Notes under the pieces: model-generated
The model's input: the letters and a program-made list of their open reading frames with translations, nothing else
Database searches by the model: none
Told to the model about the DNA's origin: nothing
Shown here: positions 46,317 through 59,035 of the stretch, piece after piece
Layout of the letters: each line of letters starts with the position of its first letter
Position numbering within the stretch: the stretch's first letter is position 1
Translations under genes and position numbers: made by a program
From: Streblospio benedicti
Taxonomy: Eukaryota > Annelida > Polychaeta > Spionida > Spionidae
DNA: 64,000 bases
Assembly (NCBI GenBank): GCA_019095985.1
Contig: CM032659.1
Span: 593,343 to 657,342 of the forward strand
Direction: 5' to 3'

Positions 46317-48485
46317 TGAATAATTCATGCATCAAATCAGGAATTTAGTTGCAATGACATACGATACAGTACTTTTTCAGTAAAATTGAATAATTATTAG
46401 TGAACATATTGAAGTTGTAATGTTGATTGCTGATAGAAATATTATAAATTTGTTCTTTTGTTAATCAAGTACACATATCTATCACTAAAAATACAGCAAG
46501 CAGGTTAACAATGGTATGTTATGAAATCTAATGGATAGTACGAAATTAAAATTGCACATAACCTTAGCTCTGATGTTCTAATATTGAACGTTTATTCAAT
46601 TAATTATCAAAGGCTACTGAATCCGTGGATAGAACTCTCATATCATATAGAATATAGAATTGCCTAAATATAAAAGATCCTTCAAATAATAAAATTTCTT
46701 CTGAAAGCCCCCATTCCAATGACATATTTAAAAGATCACATCTGCTGATCCCTTTGCCTTCTGTGATTATGATAATGAAACTATGTCTTTATCACACCAA
46801 ATATGTTAAACTTATTCACAATGATATTAAAAATATAACACAACTTAAACTGAAGCTTTTTCTTTCTAATTCTCCAAAACAAATATATACTGGGTTCATT
46901 CTAAATTCAACACAGCAAATATATATGAAGGGTCACCAAACACATGTAGCAGTTACACCACTGGTAAAAAAATTGTCTTTAGACTCCTAATTCCTGACAC
47001 ACACCAGCTAACATAACCCAGCCACCTGATGTCAACCGCCTTTTGTACTTCAACATAAATGTAATTCAAATGAATAATCTCTAAATAAAGTTCTCTACAT
47101 TATGTTAGGAACTCAGAAAAGCAGATTTCTTCTACCTTGTCGCGCTGTTTTGCCACAGTGATCCACGTTAACAACTTCCAAGATCTTTATTCTAACAACA
47201 TTTTGCAATATTGGTAAGAAACTCATGATAAAAAAACAAAATCTATGGGTGCAAAAACTTTATAAAGGATATTTCCAAATGACAAGTTATTCTCTGTTTT
47301 GTTTCCCATACAGACAGCAATATAACCTAAACCATCAAATAACAACCATCAAACTTCGGTAATCGCTTATTATTATTAGGCTGAATGGCGCAGAAATTCA
47401 TATCAATGTTAAACACGTCGCTCACAGTGGCGTTATCCCACATTGATATCGTCAAACATGTCAATGTCGATATCACTGATGGGCTCCGACGCAGTAATCC
47501 TCATCGGGGCGCCATTCCTGGGCGGTAGTTGTCGTATTCCGACTCGTACGCTGTCGATCCAGAGTCATAGTTCAGCGCTGGATCTGAGAGGGACATTTCC
47601 GATCCGGATTCCATGGAAGAAAGGCTGATGTTGTCTGGCAATAAACGGGACTTGACTAATGACGTGATCGGCAAAATGTCGCCAAGATTTTTGAAGTTCT
47701 GTTCCCCTTGTTGTGGACTGTGTGCTCGGGGAATTCGCTCGGGAATTTGCTGGGGAATTCGCCGGGGAATTCGCCGGGGAATTCCCTCTAGAACCACTAG
47801 CACCGTCCTCTAGATCACTAGGAATGTAGTCGAGAGACGACCGACACAACCTAGGAGGAGTTTTGAAAGCTTGACGCCTTTTCACTTGAAACTGAGGAGT
47901 GTTATTGTCCTTTTTGTCTTTGTTATTGACTTCCACTTGACTGGTCTGCGAATCTTGTGAAACCTGCGACATTTTCGAGTCTCGGGCCGACTCTTCACTG
48001 ACTTGTGACGTCTGCGACTTCCTCGACTGGCTGCTGCTGGGTGTATTGGACTTGCTGGCAGCAGCCTGGCTGCCGGCTGTGCCGGGGGTTCTGCTAGCAC
48101 ATGCCGGAGTCACAGTGACATTGGCAGACGGAGTTCTAGCAGACGATGACCTCTGAACTGCACCTGACCTCTGCACTGGCCCTCGAGAGTTAGTGGGGGG
48201 CGTCGCACCAGACGCTTTGTTCCCAAACTCCAAATGGCTCTTTTTGAAGGCATTGAACGCACTGGCCGGATTAGACAGAATCGGTCCTTTGTTCACGACG
48301 GCAAAGTCCGCATGAGGAGCTGACGTCCCGTTATGGTGCTGATTGTCCATCCCGTTAGACACAAATCTTTCCGCGGACTGCGACTCGGAGAATCACAATT
48401 CAGCTTCCCATTCAAGCTGCCAGGGCGGAACCGGCGGGTCGCGCGGGCGTCACTCCATTGGATGTGGTGGACGGCGCTTTTTGGT

Positions 48486-48532
<47 letters not shown>

Positions 48533-49329
48533 GTTGGTGACCTTGGGACTTGCGTGCACGCTGGGCGTGTAGTGTGGGATGAGCTGTGTGGTGGTGAGAG
48601 CAGGCGCTGCCTTCCCGCCGCCCAGAACCAGCGGTGGCTGTGGCTTCCTGTAGAGCGGCGTCGCCGTGACTCAGCTGGATTCAGCGGCAGCGGCGGCGGC
48701 GGCTGTTTTTTCACGGCCGCCGCATGTTTTCGCTGCTGGCGGGGCTGTAGGTGTGGTGGCGGCCGTACCCGCTCCCACCGCCCGCGCCCCCGCGGACTCA
48801 GCTCCCGGCGTCTGCTGGTGCGGCAGTTCGCGCCCGCGGAGCGCGTCGGCCGCGGACTCCGCTTCGTCCGGCAGCGGCGTCTGTTTCTCAACAGCGATCG
48901 GCGTCACGCCCGACTTGTGGCGGCGTCTGGCTGGCAGGCATCGCGGGCACCATGGGCGGCGAGGCTGCGCTGGGGGCGTGTCCCGCCCCCCGCCCGGCAC
49001 CCGCCGCCCGCCCGGCGCCTTCACGCTGATGCTCACCTCCGGCTGCTCGTAGCGCCCGGCCCGCTGCTGAGGCACGTGAGCTCCAGGTCCCGGGATCACG
49101 TGGTCGGCTTCGGACAGCTCGGACCGCGTGGGAAACTCCGACCCGTCGCCGGCGTCTGCCGCACGTGCTGCCCCGTTGATGATCGACGCGCCGCCCGTCG
49201 TCGTCATCATCGTCGTGGTTGTGGTTACTGTCGGCGGGTGGCTCCCGGGGGCAGCGCCCGGCGCCTCATCGTGCTCGGCAGCAACAGGCTGGTGGAGCTG
49301 TGGCTGGTGCTGGAGCTGTGGCTGGTCGC
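46317..49329 (-). pseudogene. rutabaga/ADCY1-like: Inverted partial copy of the cyclase terminal exon and UTR
   Basis: Reads on the minus strand from within the exon (no acceptor, about 75 exon bases absent) through the Gln run (48488-48529, 14 units), the SQTSQV-rich part, an N-S-P-A repeat (versus N-S-R-A in the other copy), the acidic end, and 1 kb of UTR. It stops 53 bases from the gap at 46165-46264. It has no promoter or upstream exons and several frame breaks. The breaks at 47.5 kb and 47.37 kb are not those of the plus copy. It is most likely the other haplotype placed in reverse by the assembler; a true recent inverted duplication is the alternative. Confidence 0.85.
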
Positions 49330-51400
49330 CATTATTTGCTCATATGAATACTCCAAGCTCAAGTGGCTCCGTTATATGTGGGTAGTTGCTAGCCAAAAAA
49401 TAAAAACCTTAGTTATTGCAACAGTTTTTCACGCGAAAAGTCATGCATCCCTTTTTGCTGATTGTGTGTGCATACTTGGGGGCTGTTTAGAAAGTATAAT
49501 TTTATTAACTAATTTCATTCAAAGATGATTTTAATGTTAAAATATAGCCTCCTTGAGAGTACATGCCAATGCGGTGTTGTGATGGTGCATGAACTGAAAG
49601 GGGTATTAATCTTGTAATAGACCACAAATCTCACCCAAACAGCTACCCAAGTGGGTTTTTTCCACCCTAGACTACACCAATACTGCCCCAATGGTACAAA
49701 CATAACACGTAGTTGTAGATAGAATACGTGCTATCCTCCTTACCAAGAACCTTTTTACGATCCGTCACCCTCATCTTTGATAAAAGCTACCCACATCAGT
49801 CAGAGTGAAAAAGAATCTCAAATAGCTAAATTAAGCATCAAATCCTGTTTTGGGTGCTTTTGGGTAGATTATCAAACTAAAAAAGCATCTCATGCTAAGA
49901 TTTAAACAAATAGTTCGTGTTTCAGTGAGAAAAATGCTTGTATAAACTTGTTTACATTTTGGCTTAGTTTTGGTGGTGATCGGGGTGGCGTCGCCAACCT
50001 CCTCCTTCCCACAGTGAAGTACATATACATCTATATCGAAAATCAATAAAGACACTACATTACACAAGTGAACTATTAATGCTAACTACAAAATAGTACA
50101 ACATATAATCCAATAATACCATATACCTAAAACTATAAACCATGTAACAAATATATATACACGTTTTATACTCTGCGAATATAACAATTGGTCTCACAAG
50201 TCAAGCACTCAGACAGACATATGGCACACAAACAACACTATGTTGACCAGACATGAATTTTTTCCCATTATTCTTGGTATGAATAATTAAATTCTCAATC
50301 ATGTTCCTTCAGTTTGCCTTACCATGCAAATAAAAGATGGTCAAAATATAGTCCAAAAGTGATCCAAAATTTTTATTGCTGACAGTTTTGAACCCACCGG
50401 TTCCTTTTCAAACAACATAGAAAAATATGAACACCTTAAATTATAGTAATCTTAATTCATAAAGTTTATATTTTACTGTAAAGTATGGTACTTTTTTATA
50501 CATTATCAAAACTAAGTACACTTCTGCACTGGTGCGGTAATGGTGCTAAAGATTTGTAATCTTACTGTAATGCCGTTACGCTTTTTTGGTTCTGTATAAA
50601 ACATGCATTTTTCAAAAAGAAACTGCATTCTAAGCAAGAAACCAATCTATTGCTTAGTATGGTGATTTATAAATTTTCTGCCACTGTTATTTCAATCTGC
50701 CTTGGGACCGCATCGGGTGACAACTGTAAAACAGTCCATCAACTAGTACGAAAAAAGATCACATGTGACAGCCTGAATCAATATTATTACCATACATTCT
50801 AAAACCAAAAGTGGACCCAAAATATTGCTTTCTCTGCCTTGGGACCACCCCACGTGACCTTCATATATGCTGAGACCCTGCCATTACAGACTCTAACAAA
50901 TTGTTGCCTGTCAGATTCTGTATTTGTTTGGAGACAGAAAAAGGTAATTTAGAAATTTCACAATGTTTTTTTAAATTGTTCCAATGTTTCAACAAATAGT
51001 TGTTCTTCGGGGAAAATATATACAATGCAAAAATTAAAATTTAAAATCAAAAACAACAAATAAACATTAATAAGCCATCATTCAACCTCAGTGATAACCC
51101 TGTTAAGATACGACAAGTCAAACTAGGTCAGTATTGCAAATTTTTTGTTTCTATATTTCTTATAAAAGTCATGTGACAGATTATTAGTTTAGAAATAAGC
51201 AACCAATTTTTTATGTACAAGTTTTTTCAAATATTTTAGAAATCACTGTTAATATTGATACAGGTCTATGTTTGCCTTCAAAGTTTGAGTCACATTTTTT
51301 AAATGTCGGGATTACCTTTGCTGTTTAAAAGTCATTTGGGACAGTAGCAGTTCTTAAAGACAAATTTACCAAGGTTGTGAGACCAGAATGATACCATCAT
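49330..51400. other. Intergenic, no gene recognised
   Basis: AT-rich sequence after the end of the inverted copy. Short open frames only, without recognisable domains. Confidence 0.5.
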
Positions 51401-51439
51401 CCCAAGCAGCGAGCTGTTAAAATGTTACTCGGCTGAACC

Positions 51440-51540
51440 GATGTGTCTGTAACCCCCAGCATACATACTTGGTCTGTTATCATCTCAACCCAGAGGTCGT
51501 GGGTTCGAATCCCACTTGAGGACGAAATTTTGAGAAGGGT
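51440..51540 (+). mobile_element. tRNA-like SINE head
   Basis: B box GGTTCGAATCC at 51502-51512 inside a T-arm-like stretch (GTGGGTTCGAATCCCAC). No convincing A box or complete cloverleaf, so a SINE remnant is likelier than a tRNA gene. Confidence 0.5.
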
Positions 51541-51570
51541 CTTATTAGCATTTTTAATTTTTTTTGAATG

Positions 51571-51767
51571 ATATATATGTGTTTCCCAGTGCTTGCGGAT
51601 ATATTTTATACTTCTCTCTCTCTCACACGTCTTTTTAGCAAGCATATTTCTACCAACGATAAATATAGCTGAAGACAGGTTTTACAACCCTAAGCTTCCA
51701 TTTGACTATATCAAGTGGCCCAGGCGGGACTCGAACTCACGACTGGCACTGGGAAACACATATATAT
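51571..51767. mobile_element. Inverted-repeat element with 22-bp perfect ends
   Basis: 51571-51592 and 51746-51767 are exact reverse complements (core GTGTTTCCCAGTGC). Just inside the right end lies a B-box-like sequence on the minus strand (51727-51737). About 197 bp; non-coding. Confidence 0.75.
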
Positions 51768-52824
51768 TATTCTCTTCAACAGACACATTTACCGATCCCA
51801 ATCACACATCCTCTAAAATAATTTCTATTGGAGTGTTTATCGTGGGTTCTCTAGCTAGATCAATTAGGGTGTCCAGAAATTTGGCTTTTTTCATCGTACA
51901 GCTTAGCACATTTGGGTTTCCATTAGGCTGGTGGCAAATAACAGCATGGCAAAATTTCAGATTCCTGAATTGATATCTTCATTTTCCTGCAGTTGCATTC
52001 ATTTGTTGGTTCAGGGTTAGGCTTTGTTTTGAGGATGGCTTTGTTGTGTGTGTAATGATCGATTGGTGTCTAACGCAGATTTTGTTAAAAGCATTTATTA
52101 AGATACAACATATGAATTTTTGTAGTACACGTCTTTCTGTCATTCTTTACTTCCGCTAACTGTAGCCTCGTTTTCTTACCGAACCCGCACTAACGCTGGA
52201 GGTCTCAGACTACACACTAAAATGTCTACATAGTATAACAGTGTGTGGATATTTTCTGCTTTATATTTGGCACATGAAAAGAGAACAAGACAACAGTGCT
52301 GCTTTTGAATAATGAAGGTCACATCAGTCCTCCGTTACTTCCACCACCTTTGGTGTTTGGTCACGTAGATAATAGTCTATGATCTCAACTGGGGTTTTAT
52401 CATTTTCGAATCCTCAATCAAAGTGGTTGGAAGCTCCAGTGCTTTAATGGCTTCAAAATGGTATGGAATGTTGGACTTCTTCATATGACGCTGTAATATA
52501 TATTGCTTCGATCTCTGCCTTAAACTTCTTCCGCCTTGAGCTTCCAGCAATTGTTTACAGATTTGTGCGTGCTATGGACAGCAGCATGATGTTAGTGAGG
52601 ACCGATACGCCTCCGCACTCTCGTCTCTCATGGTCTACTTGATCACCTCCATGCATCGGTGAAGGAAGCAGATATTGCATCAACGTTCACGTATTATACG
52701 TATGCTCTCTGTTGTTGCCTGTATAAATAAAGGGGACCATATGTATTAGAATTCACCATTTATTCAACTCCAAGCATGAAACCCTGGTAAATCTATAGAT
52801 AAATGCTATCCAAGGTCTGCTTTC
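51768..52824. other. Intergenic, no gene recognised
   Basis: A less AT-rich patch near 52560-52690 has no open frame I can assign. Confidence 0.45.
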
Positions 52825-53455
52825 AACCTTGCCTAGTGTATCAATTTTGTCAGGATTTTGAAAAATTGATTCAGTTTGAAAGTGTTTGAATCAAGAATTT
52901 GAATGTATACGTCCCATGGATGTAACCCCAAGAAACAAAAAAAGAGATTATTTTGTCAAGATGTGTTTGACAAAAGTTAAAAAGTGTTTGTATCAAGAAT
53001 TTGAATCATCTATATTGCATGCAAAAGTTGTAAAAATTTGAAATTGCTTGAATCAGATTTTTGAATGGTCCACCCATTGTGTAATCTGCTGTTGTTCTGC
53101 AGGCAGGTCCCGTCTCTGTGCTTCAACCTTGCCAAGTTTATCAATTTTGTCAAGATCTTGAATAATTGATTCAGTTTGAAAGTGTTTGAATCAAGAATTT
53201 GTAATTAGCAAAGAATGTCTATTTCACATGGTATATATCATCAAACTTGCCTCTGAAGCCTGCCACGTTTGTCAATGTTGTCAAGATTTAGAAATCTTGT
53301 AAAAGTTGTAAGTGTTTGAAGCAAGGATTTCAGCGAAGAATATCTATTTCACATACAATATGTATCCTCAAGCTTGCCAAGTTTGTGAATTTTGTCAAGA
53401 TTTTTGAAATCTTGTAAAAGTTGAAAGTGTTTGAATCAAGAATTGGAATCTTTGG
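52825..53455 (+). repeat. Degenerate minisatellite, about 110-bp units
   Basis: Repeats of CTTGCCAAGTTT, AATTTTGTCAAGAT and AAGTGTTTGAATCAAGAATT recur about four to five times with changing spacing. Confidence 0.8.
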
Positions 53456-54013
53456 TAGCATTCACATTAGCTCTAGGAAGCAATCTATTTTTTTATCCCA
53501 TTTGGTCAAAACAAAAATAAATAAAATCAAAGATATTTGGGATGTTCAAAATAACACGTTTAAGCCCCTAAAAGAAATACAATCAATATTGAAAGAAAAA
53601 ACAGAAATACGGCAGCAGAATACGCAAAATAAAAGAAATTAATCCCAACAAGTTTGTTAAATGTAGTCTTCAACATACAGTATAAAATCATACATCAGGC
53701 TATTTTTTAGTGAATCTGTAATAAGCATTTTTAATAAATTAATAAAATGTGTCAAATATGAAATATCATACATTAAACAAAAAGGAATTGGTGAAAGTAT
53801 TCAAGAAAAGGTAAAAACTATAATCAACATTGATTTTAAATAATCTTCATTTATGTACATGGTAATTGATATTGAAGTCATATTGATGTATATTGCATGT
53901 CTTTTTTAGTTTATTTATATATATTCAATTGTAAACTATAGTCTTAGATTGTATAATTTTAACTCATTTTATGAAATAAATGAAGTGACTACACTTCAAC
54001 ATAAAAAAAAAAA
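53421..54013 (+). mobile_element. Possible LINE 3' end
   Basis: An open frame (53421-53642) reads KTKINKIKDIWDVQNNTFKP and LKEIQSILKEKTE, wording like the region after reverse transcriptase in some non-LTR elements. AATAAATGAA and an A-run at about 54003-54013 follow, fitting a 3' tail. No reverse transcriptase motif is present; family not identified. Confidence 0.4.
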
Positions 54014-55618
54014 GCATATATTTATTATATATTTATTTTATTATTAGACACTTAGTTTATTATATTATTTTATGTGTGTTGATGTTTTAAAAGCAATATT
54101 TTTATTACATAAAAGTGGACTTTTCAAAAACATGTAATGTGAATATTAAATAATGTAACCTTTGCCTTCAGCCATTACTTGGGTACGTTATTATAAATAC
54201 CTATTTCTTTTCATACATATCATGTGGTCAAGATATTCTACAAATGATGTATGTCTTATAATGCTGTAAATTTTGTAATTCAATGGCACAGAATATTTCT
54301 AGTTATGAAAAATATCCAAATTTCTGTAAAAATAAGTTTTTATACTATTTATATGAATTAAATCCATGGTTATATTTAAGCTAAAATTGGTGCAATCTGT
54401 TTCATATAAATTATTTCATCAGCAACAATGAAATACTGCAAAAGGAATTCAAATCAATTCATAAGAAATATAACTTTCCAATTCATGCATTCAATGTGAA
54501 AGGTCATTTTAGGTAGAAACACAATCCAAACTTTAATTGATACTTTATACAATATAGACCCTACTAGATCTATATGCTAACACTGATGCAATGTGAAAGT
54601 CCTACTTGTAGAATAATTAAACAAATCGAATTAACCCATCACACTTTGCCATGATTACTTTAAGGCCTTTATGATGTTTGCTCGGTCCAAGAAGATACAG
54701 CATGCGCTCTGCCATCTCTGTTTATCCTATCTCCTGCAGCAGACTACATGAGAGCCACGATTTCACCTTTTGACTAACTACAATCTTGCCTAAGATGTGT
54801 CTTCTGAACAAGTCGTCTCAAAGGAATCAGGTCTCAGATAAATGCATTTGCCATCATCAATATTTAACACAAAAACTCATTATGTCTGCTGCATTATTAC
54901 TACTTAGAGCTGCTAAAGTATGATGGCATTACCAGTAATTTAGACGGTGCAATATTTTACCAGAATAGACATATAGACTTATGTGGTTCATTTTGATTTT
55001 CATTGGGCATGTACTTTTTTCAAATGTCACCTTATTGTACAGCAAAATTGCAAATTTATTCATGACTTTTTATGAATATGTCATGGGAATCAGGAGTTTT
55101 CATCACATCATTTTCAAGACCTTTTTGCATAGTTTGTATTATATCTGTTGGATAGACATAAACTGTGTTCATTTTGGTAAACAGCGAACAAATTAAAAAT
55201 GTACAACAAAATTGAAATTTAAAGATTAATGTGTTCAACAGTTGTGCAGTATTGTCTGTGTTATCTAAAAGAGCATCCTAATGATTAAATCATTCAACAA
55301 TAAAAACATAGAACAATAAAAAACATAGAAAAATGGTCTATAATTGTAAAGCAACCAAATCAACACATATTCAGGTGTTTACCTCTGATTTCATACCACC
55401 CTATAAAGAGAACACCTGTTACCACAAGACAACATATAATGCTCCAGGTACTCCCCCAAGGTACCACCGACATCTACATTAGCAAACAACCTCTCGAGTG
55501 AAACCACTGGGAGCCATAAATATATGCTTGATATAGAAGAGTTTTACTAAAGTTAAGTGATAACGCACTTGGCAGTAGCACTTCAGTGTGTTGTGTGTAA
55601 TCAGTCACAGTTGCCACA
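54014..55618. other. Intergenic, no gene recognised
   Basis: AT-rich; a few less AT-rich patches (54650-54850) show no assignable coding frame. Confidence 0.5.
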
Positions 55619-55731
55619 TGTCTGCCGCGACCGACGCACGCAGATATTTGCCACAGAGTGATCCGCCCCGCAGCCATCGCGCGTGTCACCAGCGCCAGGA
55701 CAGGAGACCCACATCGCCGCTTACAATAGCA
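55619..55731. other. Isolated GC-rich exon-like block
   Basis: On the plus strand an ATG frame (MSAATDARRYLPQSDPPRSH ...) runs to a donor-like GCAG|GTAGGC. On the minus strand SPVLALVTRAMAAGRIT faintly recalls the TM10 region of SLC46 transporters, whose last exons are missing upstream, but the frame breaks soon after. Neither reading is secure. Confidence 0.25.
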
Positions 55732-57622
55732 GGTAGGCTAGATTTTGCATACAGCATGGATTTGGTTCACTTTTAAACTAAAGGTCCAACTCGTACTTCA
55801 AGTAGTGCATTTCGAGGACGTAGTTTGCATTGTTTTAGTGGTTTATCTCCGAACCTTTTGTTTTTTTTTGTATGAAATAAAGTTTCCATTACAGAATAAC
55901 AATTGAATGGTGATTTATCAATCTGCATTTATCTCAATTACAGGTAATCCTACACTGTGTCATTGTTCTAGCAGACACAAGGGTAGTCCAGTCATTGTCC
56001 AAAGCCATATTATCATAAAATTATACAGTAAATAACAGAAAGATGTATTTGGTGGGTTTTTTAAAACCATTCATAGGCCTATCATAAAAAAAATTATAAA
56101 AGCATGCTGCACGGGTATATGTATAACATGACAAAGAAAGATGCTACTGTGGCTCATGTTCACCACAGTTGGCCACTACGGTTCACCTTCATGTAAAGGA
56201 AGAAAGAATGGTCAATTATCCAGGACATGCAAGATGACAATTATAACGTTACTTCAAGCCCTCAGTTGTAATATGTCAAACATATAAAAGCTGCTTTACA
56301 CATGAATGAATCATGAATGAATGTGTGTAACAAACTCTCAGGAATTGGGTAATGTTGTTAAAGCTTGGAGTATTGTGACAAAATCCTGCGCATTTAAAAT
56401 GTATATTAATTACAAATGAGTTACCAAATTAAACAAACTGTTACTTATGTTTGAAGGTTCTGCAATCTTTGTATGCATCATATGCAGGCATAATTCGTCC
56501 ACCGGCGTAAGCAAAGCTACAAAAATGAACATTTTACAGTGTTTGATAATAAACACTGATATGTACAGATAAGCACTTGCCCCGTCTCCTTATAGTATGC
56601 CTTGCTCATGTGCAGAAATTAAAAAAAATGAATATGATTTGTTTACTATATGCATAATTTCTTTAACCTATTAAAATATCTTATTGTACATCTAGAAGCA
56701 ATACATTATAGTGACACTGACAATATGTTGTGAATTTGTAAAACTTTTATTAGCCACCTTGAATATATCTTGAATAGAATATGAAGTGAGATTATATGTA
56801 TCCTCATATAGCACAACTTGTGTGCCTGAACACTAACCCATTGGCAACATGCTATTCATTGCATGTGGCTGCATTTACGGTATTGACATTTTTGTACATA
56901 GTAAAACAATAAAAGTGTTCTACTGAAGTGTATGCATATTTTCAAAGGTTGTATTATTCCCCACTAAGTATTTTATCACGGCTTATTTATTGCTTGATTA
57001 CAAACGTCACAACTCAAAAGGTTTGCATACCACTTTTTGGTGCAATGTTTATAGATTTATTTTACGCAACTAGCTATAAATATGTTTAAGTTGTGGTAAA
57101 AAAGTAACAAATTACCATTTACAATGTCCATATATTTCAATGAGGCCCTCATGTATAGAGATTCTGTACACTTTGTTCACCAGATTTTATGTTTAGATAT
57201 CGGTGATTTATATTCAATTGCATTTTTATGTTGTTACACTTAATAAACTGTGCGATTATGTAAAAATGGTTGAATTCGAGGACAACACATCCTGTTTTCT
57301 CTAGTTATACTAGATAANTGAACGTGTGCATATTGATTCATGCGCAAATACATTCATCAAACAATGCATAAAATTCCATATACTTTAAGGTATCCCATGC
57401 ACGTTTTTTTTTTCAATGTTAGGAGCGAATATGAGCAAAATGGTTACAGTAAATGTATTTTGAAATAAAAAAATCACAACCCTTATGCAAAATAAACAAA
57501 ATACATTTGTGAGTTTTATAGGTGTGTGTGAAGCCTTTGTTAATCATGAATATTTGTGATATAAAATTGCCAAAATTGGCATCGAAGGAAAAATGTAAAA
57601 TGAAATAAAGGGGTTATATAAT
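55732..57622. other. Intergenic or transporter intron, nothing recognised
   Basis: Strongly AT-rich. One ambiguous base at 57318. Confidence 0.5.
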
Positions 57623-57748
57623 GATGTCTCTTATACTGTGAAAGTAAACGATAAGCTTACTAACTGGTTTATTGTATCAAAAGGCGTAACACACGGATGC
57701 ACTTTGACTCCAACTTTATTTCAGATATATATAGATGATTTAGTACAT
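57623..57748 (+). mobile_element. LINE reverse transcriptase fragment
   Basis: 42 codons read VKVNDKLTNWFIVSKGVTHG then CTLTPTLFQIYIDDLVH. This is the G-x-x-x-G-C-x-L-x-P-x-L-F segment leading into the Y-I-D-D catalytic motif of non-LTR (Jockey/CR1-like) reverse transcriptases. Only this part remains; the flanks are unrelated. Confidence 0.8.
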
Positions 57749-57773
57749 AATCATACCATCAAGTATTGTTTTT

Positions 57774-57885
57774 AGCAGCCTGGATCACATTCAGTGCAAC
57801 ATTGTTTTCATCATCAGAGTGTGACGTCAGCAGCCTGGATCATCGTCAGACTGTGACGTCAGCAGCCTGGATCATCATTAGATTG
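57774..57885 (+). repeat. Short tandem repeat carrying TGACGTCA
   Basis: About three units of AGCAGCCTGGATCA(T/C), two of them preceded by GTGACGTC. Full TGACGTCA palindromes at 57822-57829 and 57854-57861. Confidence 0.85.
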
Positions 57886-58547
57886 GGCACAACTTGACCA
57901 CTACACCCCGCTAACGGTCAGTTCGTACATACTTCTGCACCTATTATTTTGACGCCTCGCTTTGTTTCACTCCTTGTTCACAATCAGAGGACAGTTGATA
58001 TCAAACTCTTGTTAGAGGCGTATTTTGTGTTCCAAGACATGTTTATCTCTAATCCTTTTCATATATGCGCTGGTTTTCCTGACAGGATCAAAGCCGTATG
58101 TAGAGCACTGCACACCCAGTTCGTCGAGAACATCCCACTTCAATTGCTATCCAGATCATATAATTTTAATGAACCATAACAATTGTGTTTATGATATGAC
58201 AATATAAGTAGAAGTAGCTTTATTGTGACACATCAAAACAACTATTGTGGGATTTAATTAATAGCGTTACCACCCGATTATATCTAGGTAAGCACTTTAA
58301 CGAGACTGCTGGAAAAAGAATTCTTAAAATGTGCTTGTTTTTATTCGTTTTAAAATACAAGATTTTTTAGTAAAAATGTATAACATTTAGTTTCGAATAA
58401 TTTGGTTTTGGAATACAAAGATCATGTATACAATTCACAGTCAAGTTAACATTGACTGAATTTCATTACTATTTGTATGATCTGCATGGTCCTAACAATT
58501 CCTCACAACCTTACATAAAAAATGAATGTTATCTAAATAAACAGACA
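57886..58547. other. No secure gene; one unexplained antisense open stretch
   Basis: On the minus strand 58147-58016 reads QLKWDVLDELGVQCSTYGFD then PVRKTSAYMKRIRDKHVLEH without a stop. It looks protein-like, but I do not recognise it. On the plus strand a 76-codon frame overlaps it. Confidence 0.3.
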
Positions 58548-58647
58548 NNNNNNNNNNNNNNNNNNNNNNNNNNNNNNNNNNNNNNNNNNNNNNNNNNNNN
58601 NNNNNNNNNNNNNNNNNNNNNNNNNNNNNNNNNNNNNNNNNNNNNNN
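58548..58647. other. Assembly gap, 100 N
   Basis: Exactly 100 N, a conventional unknown-size gap. It lies downstream of the last recognised transporter exon and may hide the next one. Confidence 1.
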
Positions 58648-58809
58648 AAATTATTCTTTCATAGAGTAGCCACCACAAAATGAAACGAAGCAATAAGACA
58701 AATTTATGTAGTGTCAAAATACCATCGCACATTGCATAACATTTGAATAAATTACCCCATATACATGTAGGATAGGTCCATGTTCTTGCAGTATTCCTGT
58801 CAAACTCAC

Positions 58810-58913
58810 CGAAGACCACCATCAGTTTTGAGGTGGACGCGCCGAGGTAAAGAAGAGAGATCATGAGATCTGCGAAACCCAGAATCAGCAACACGCCATC
58901 CTGTACATGCAGT
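58810..58913 (-). CDS. SLC46-like: SLC46-like exon 6, last one found
   Basis: Acceptor TTGCAG, donor TTCG|GTGAGT, ends in phase 1. Reads LHVQDGVLLILGFADLMISL then LYLGASTSKLMVVF. The six exons give about 377 residues. Family members are usually near 450-500, so about 100 residues (TM9-12) are missing and could lie in or beyond the gap at 58548-58647. Confidence 0.88.
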
Positions 58914-59035
58914 CTGCAAGGTAAATCAATATACATTGTAAGTGAAAATGTATATTTGGCATATTCAGTAGTTGACATTTCCCGCTCTGTGCGTATGCAG
59001 AACCTTGAGCGCAAAACAGAACATTAAGCCAACAA

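Noticed and set aside
48458-49528. 356-codon plus-strand open frame with a long Leu run
   Set aside because: It is the antisense of the inverted cyclase tail copy; the Leu run is the CTG complement of the CAG (Gln) repeat.
51593-51973. 126-codon plus-strand frame with hydrophobic start
   Set aside because: It crosses the inverted-repeat element and a tRNA-like site; the apparent signal peptide is repeat sequence.
58529-59014. 161-codon minus-strand frame including the gap
   Set aside because: Most of its length is N or intron; only 58810-58913 is a supported exon.
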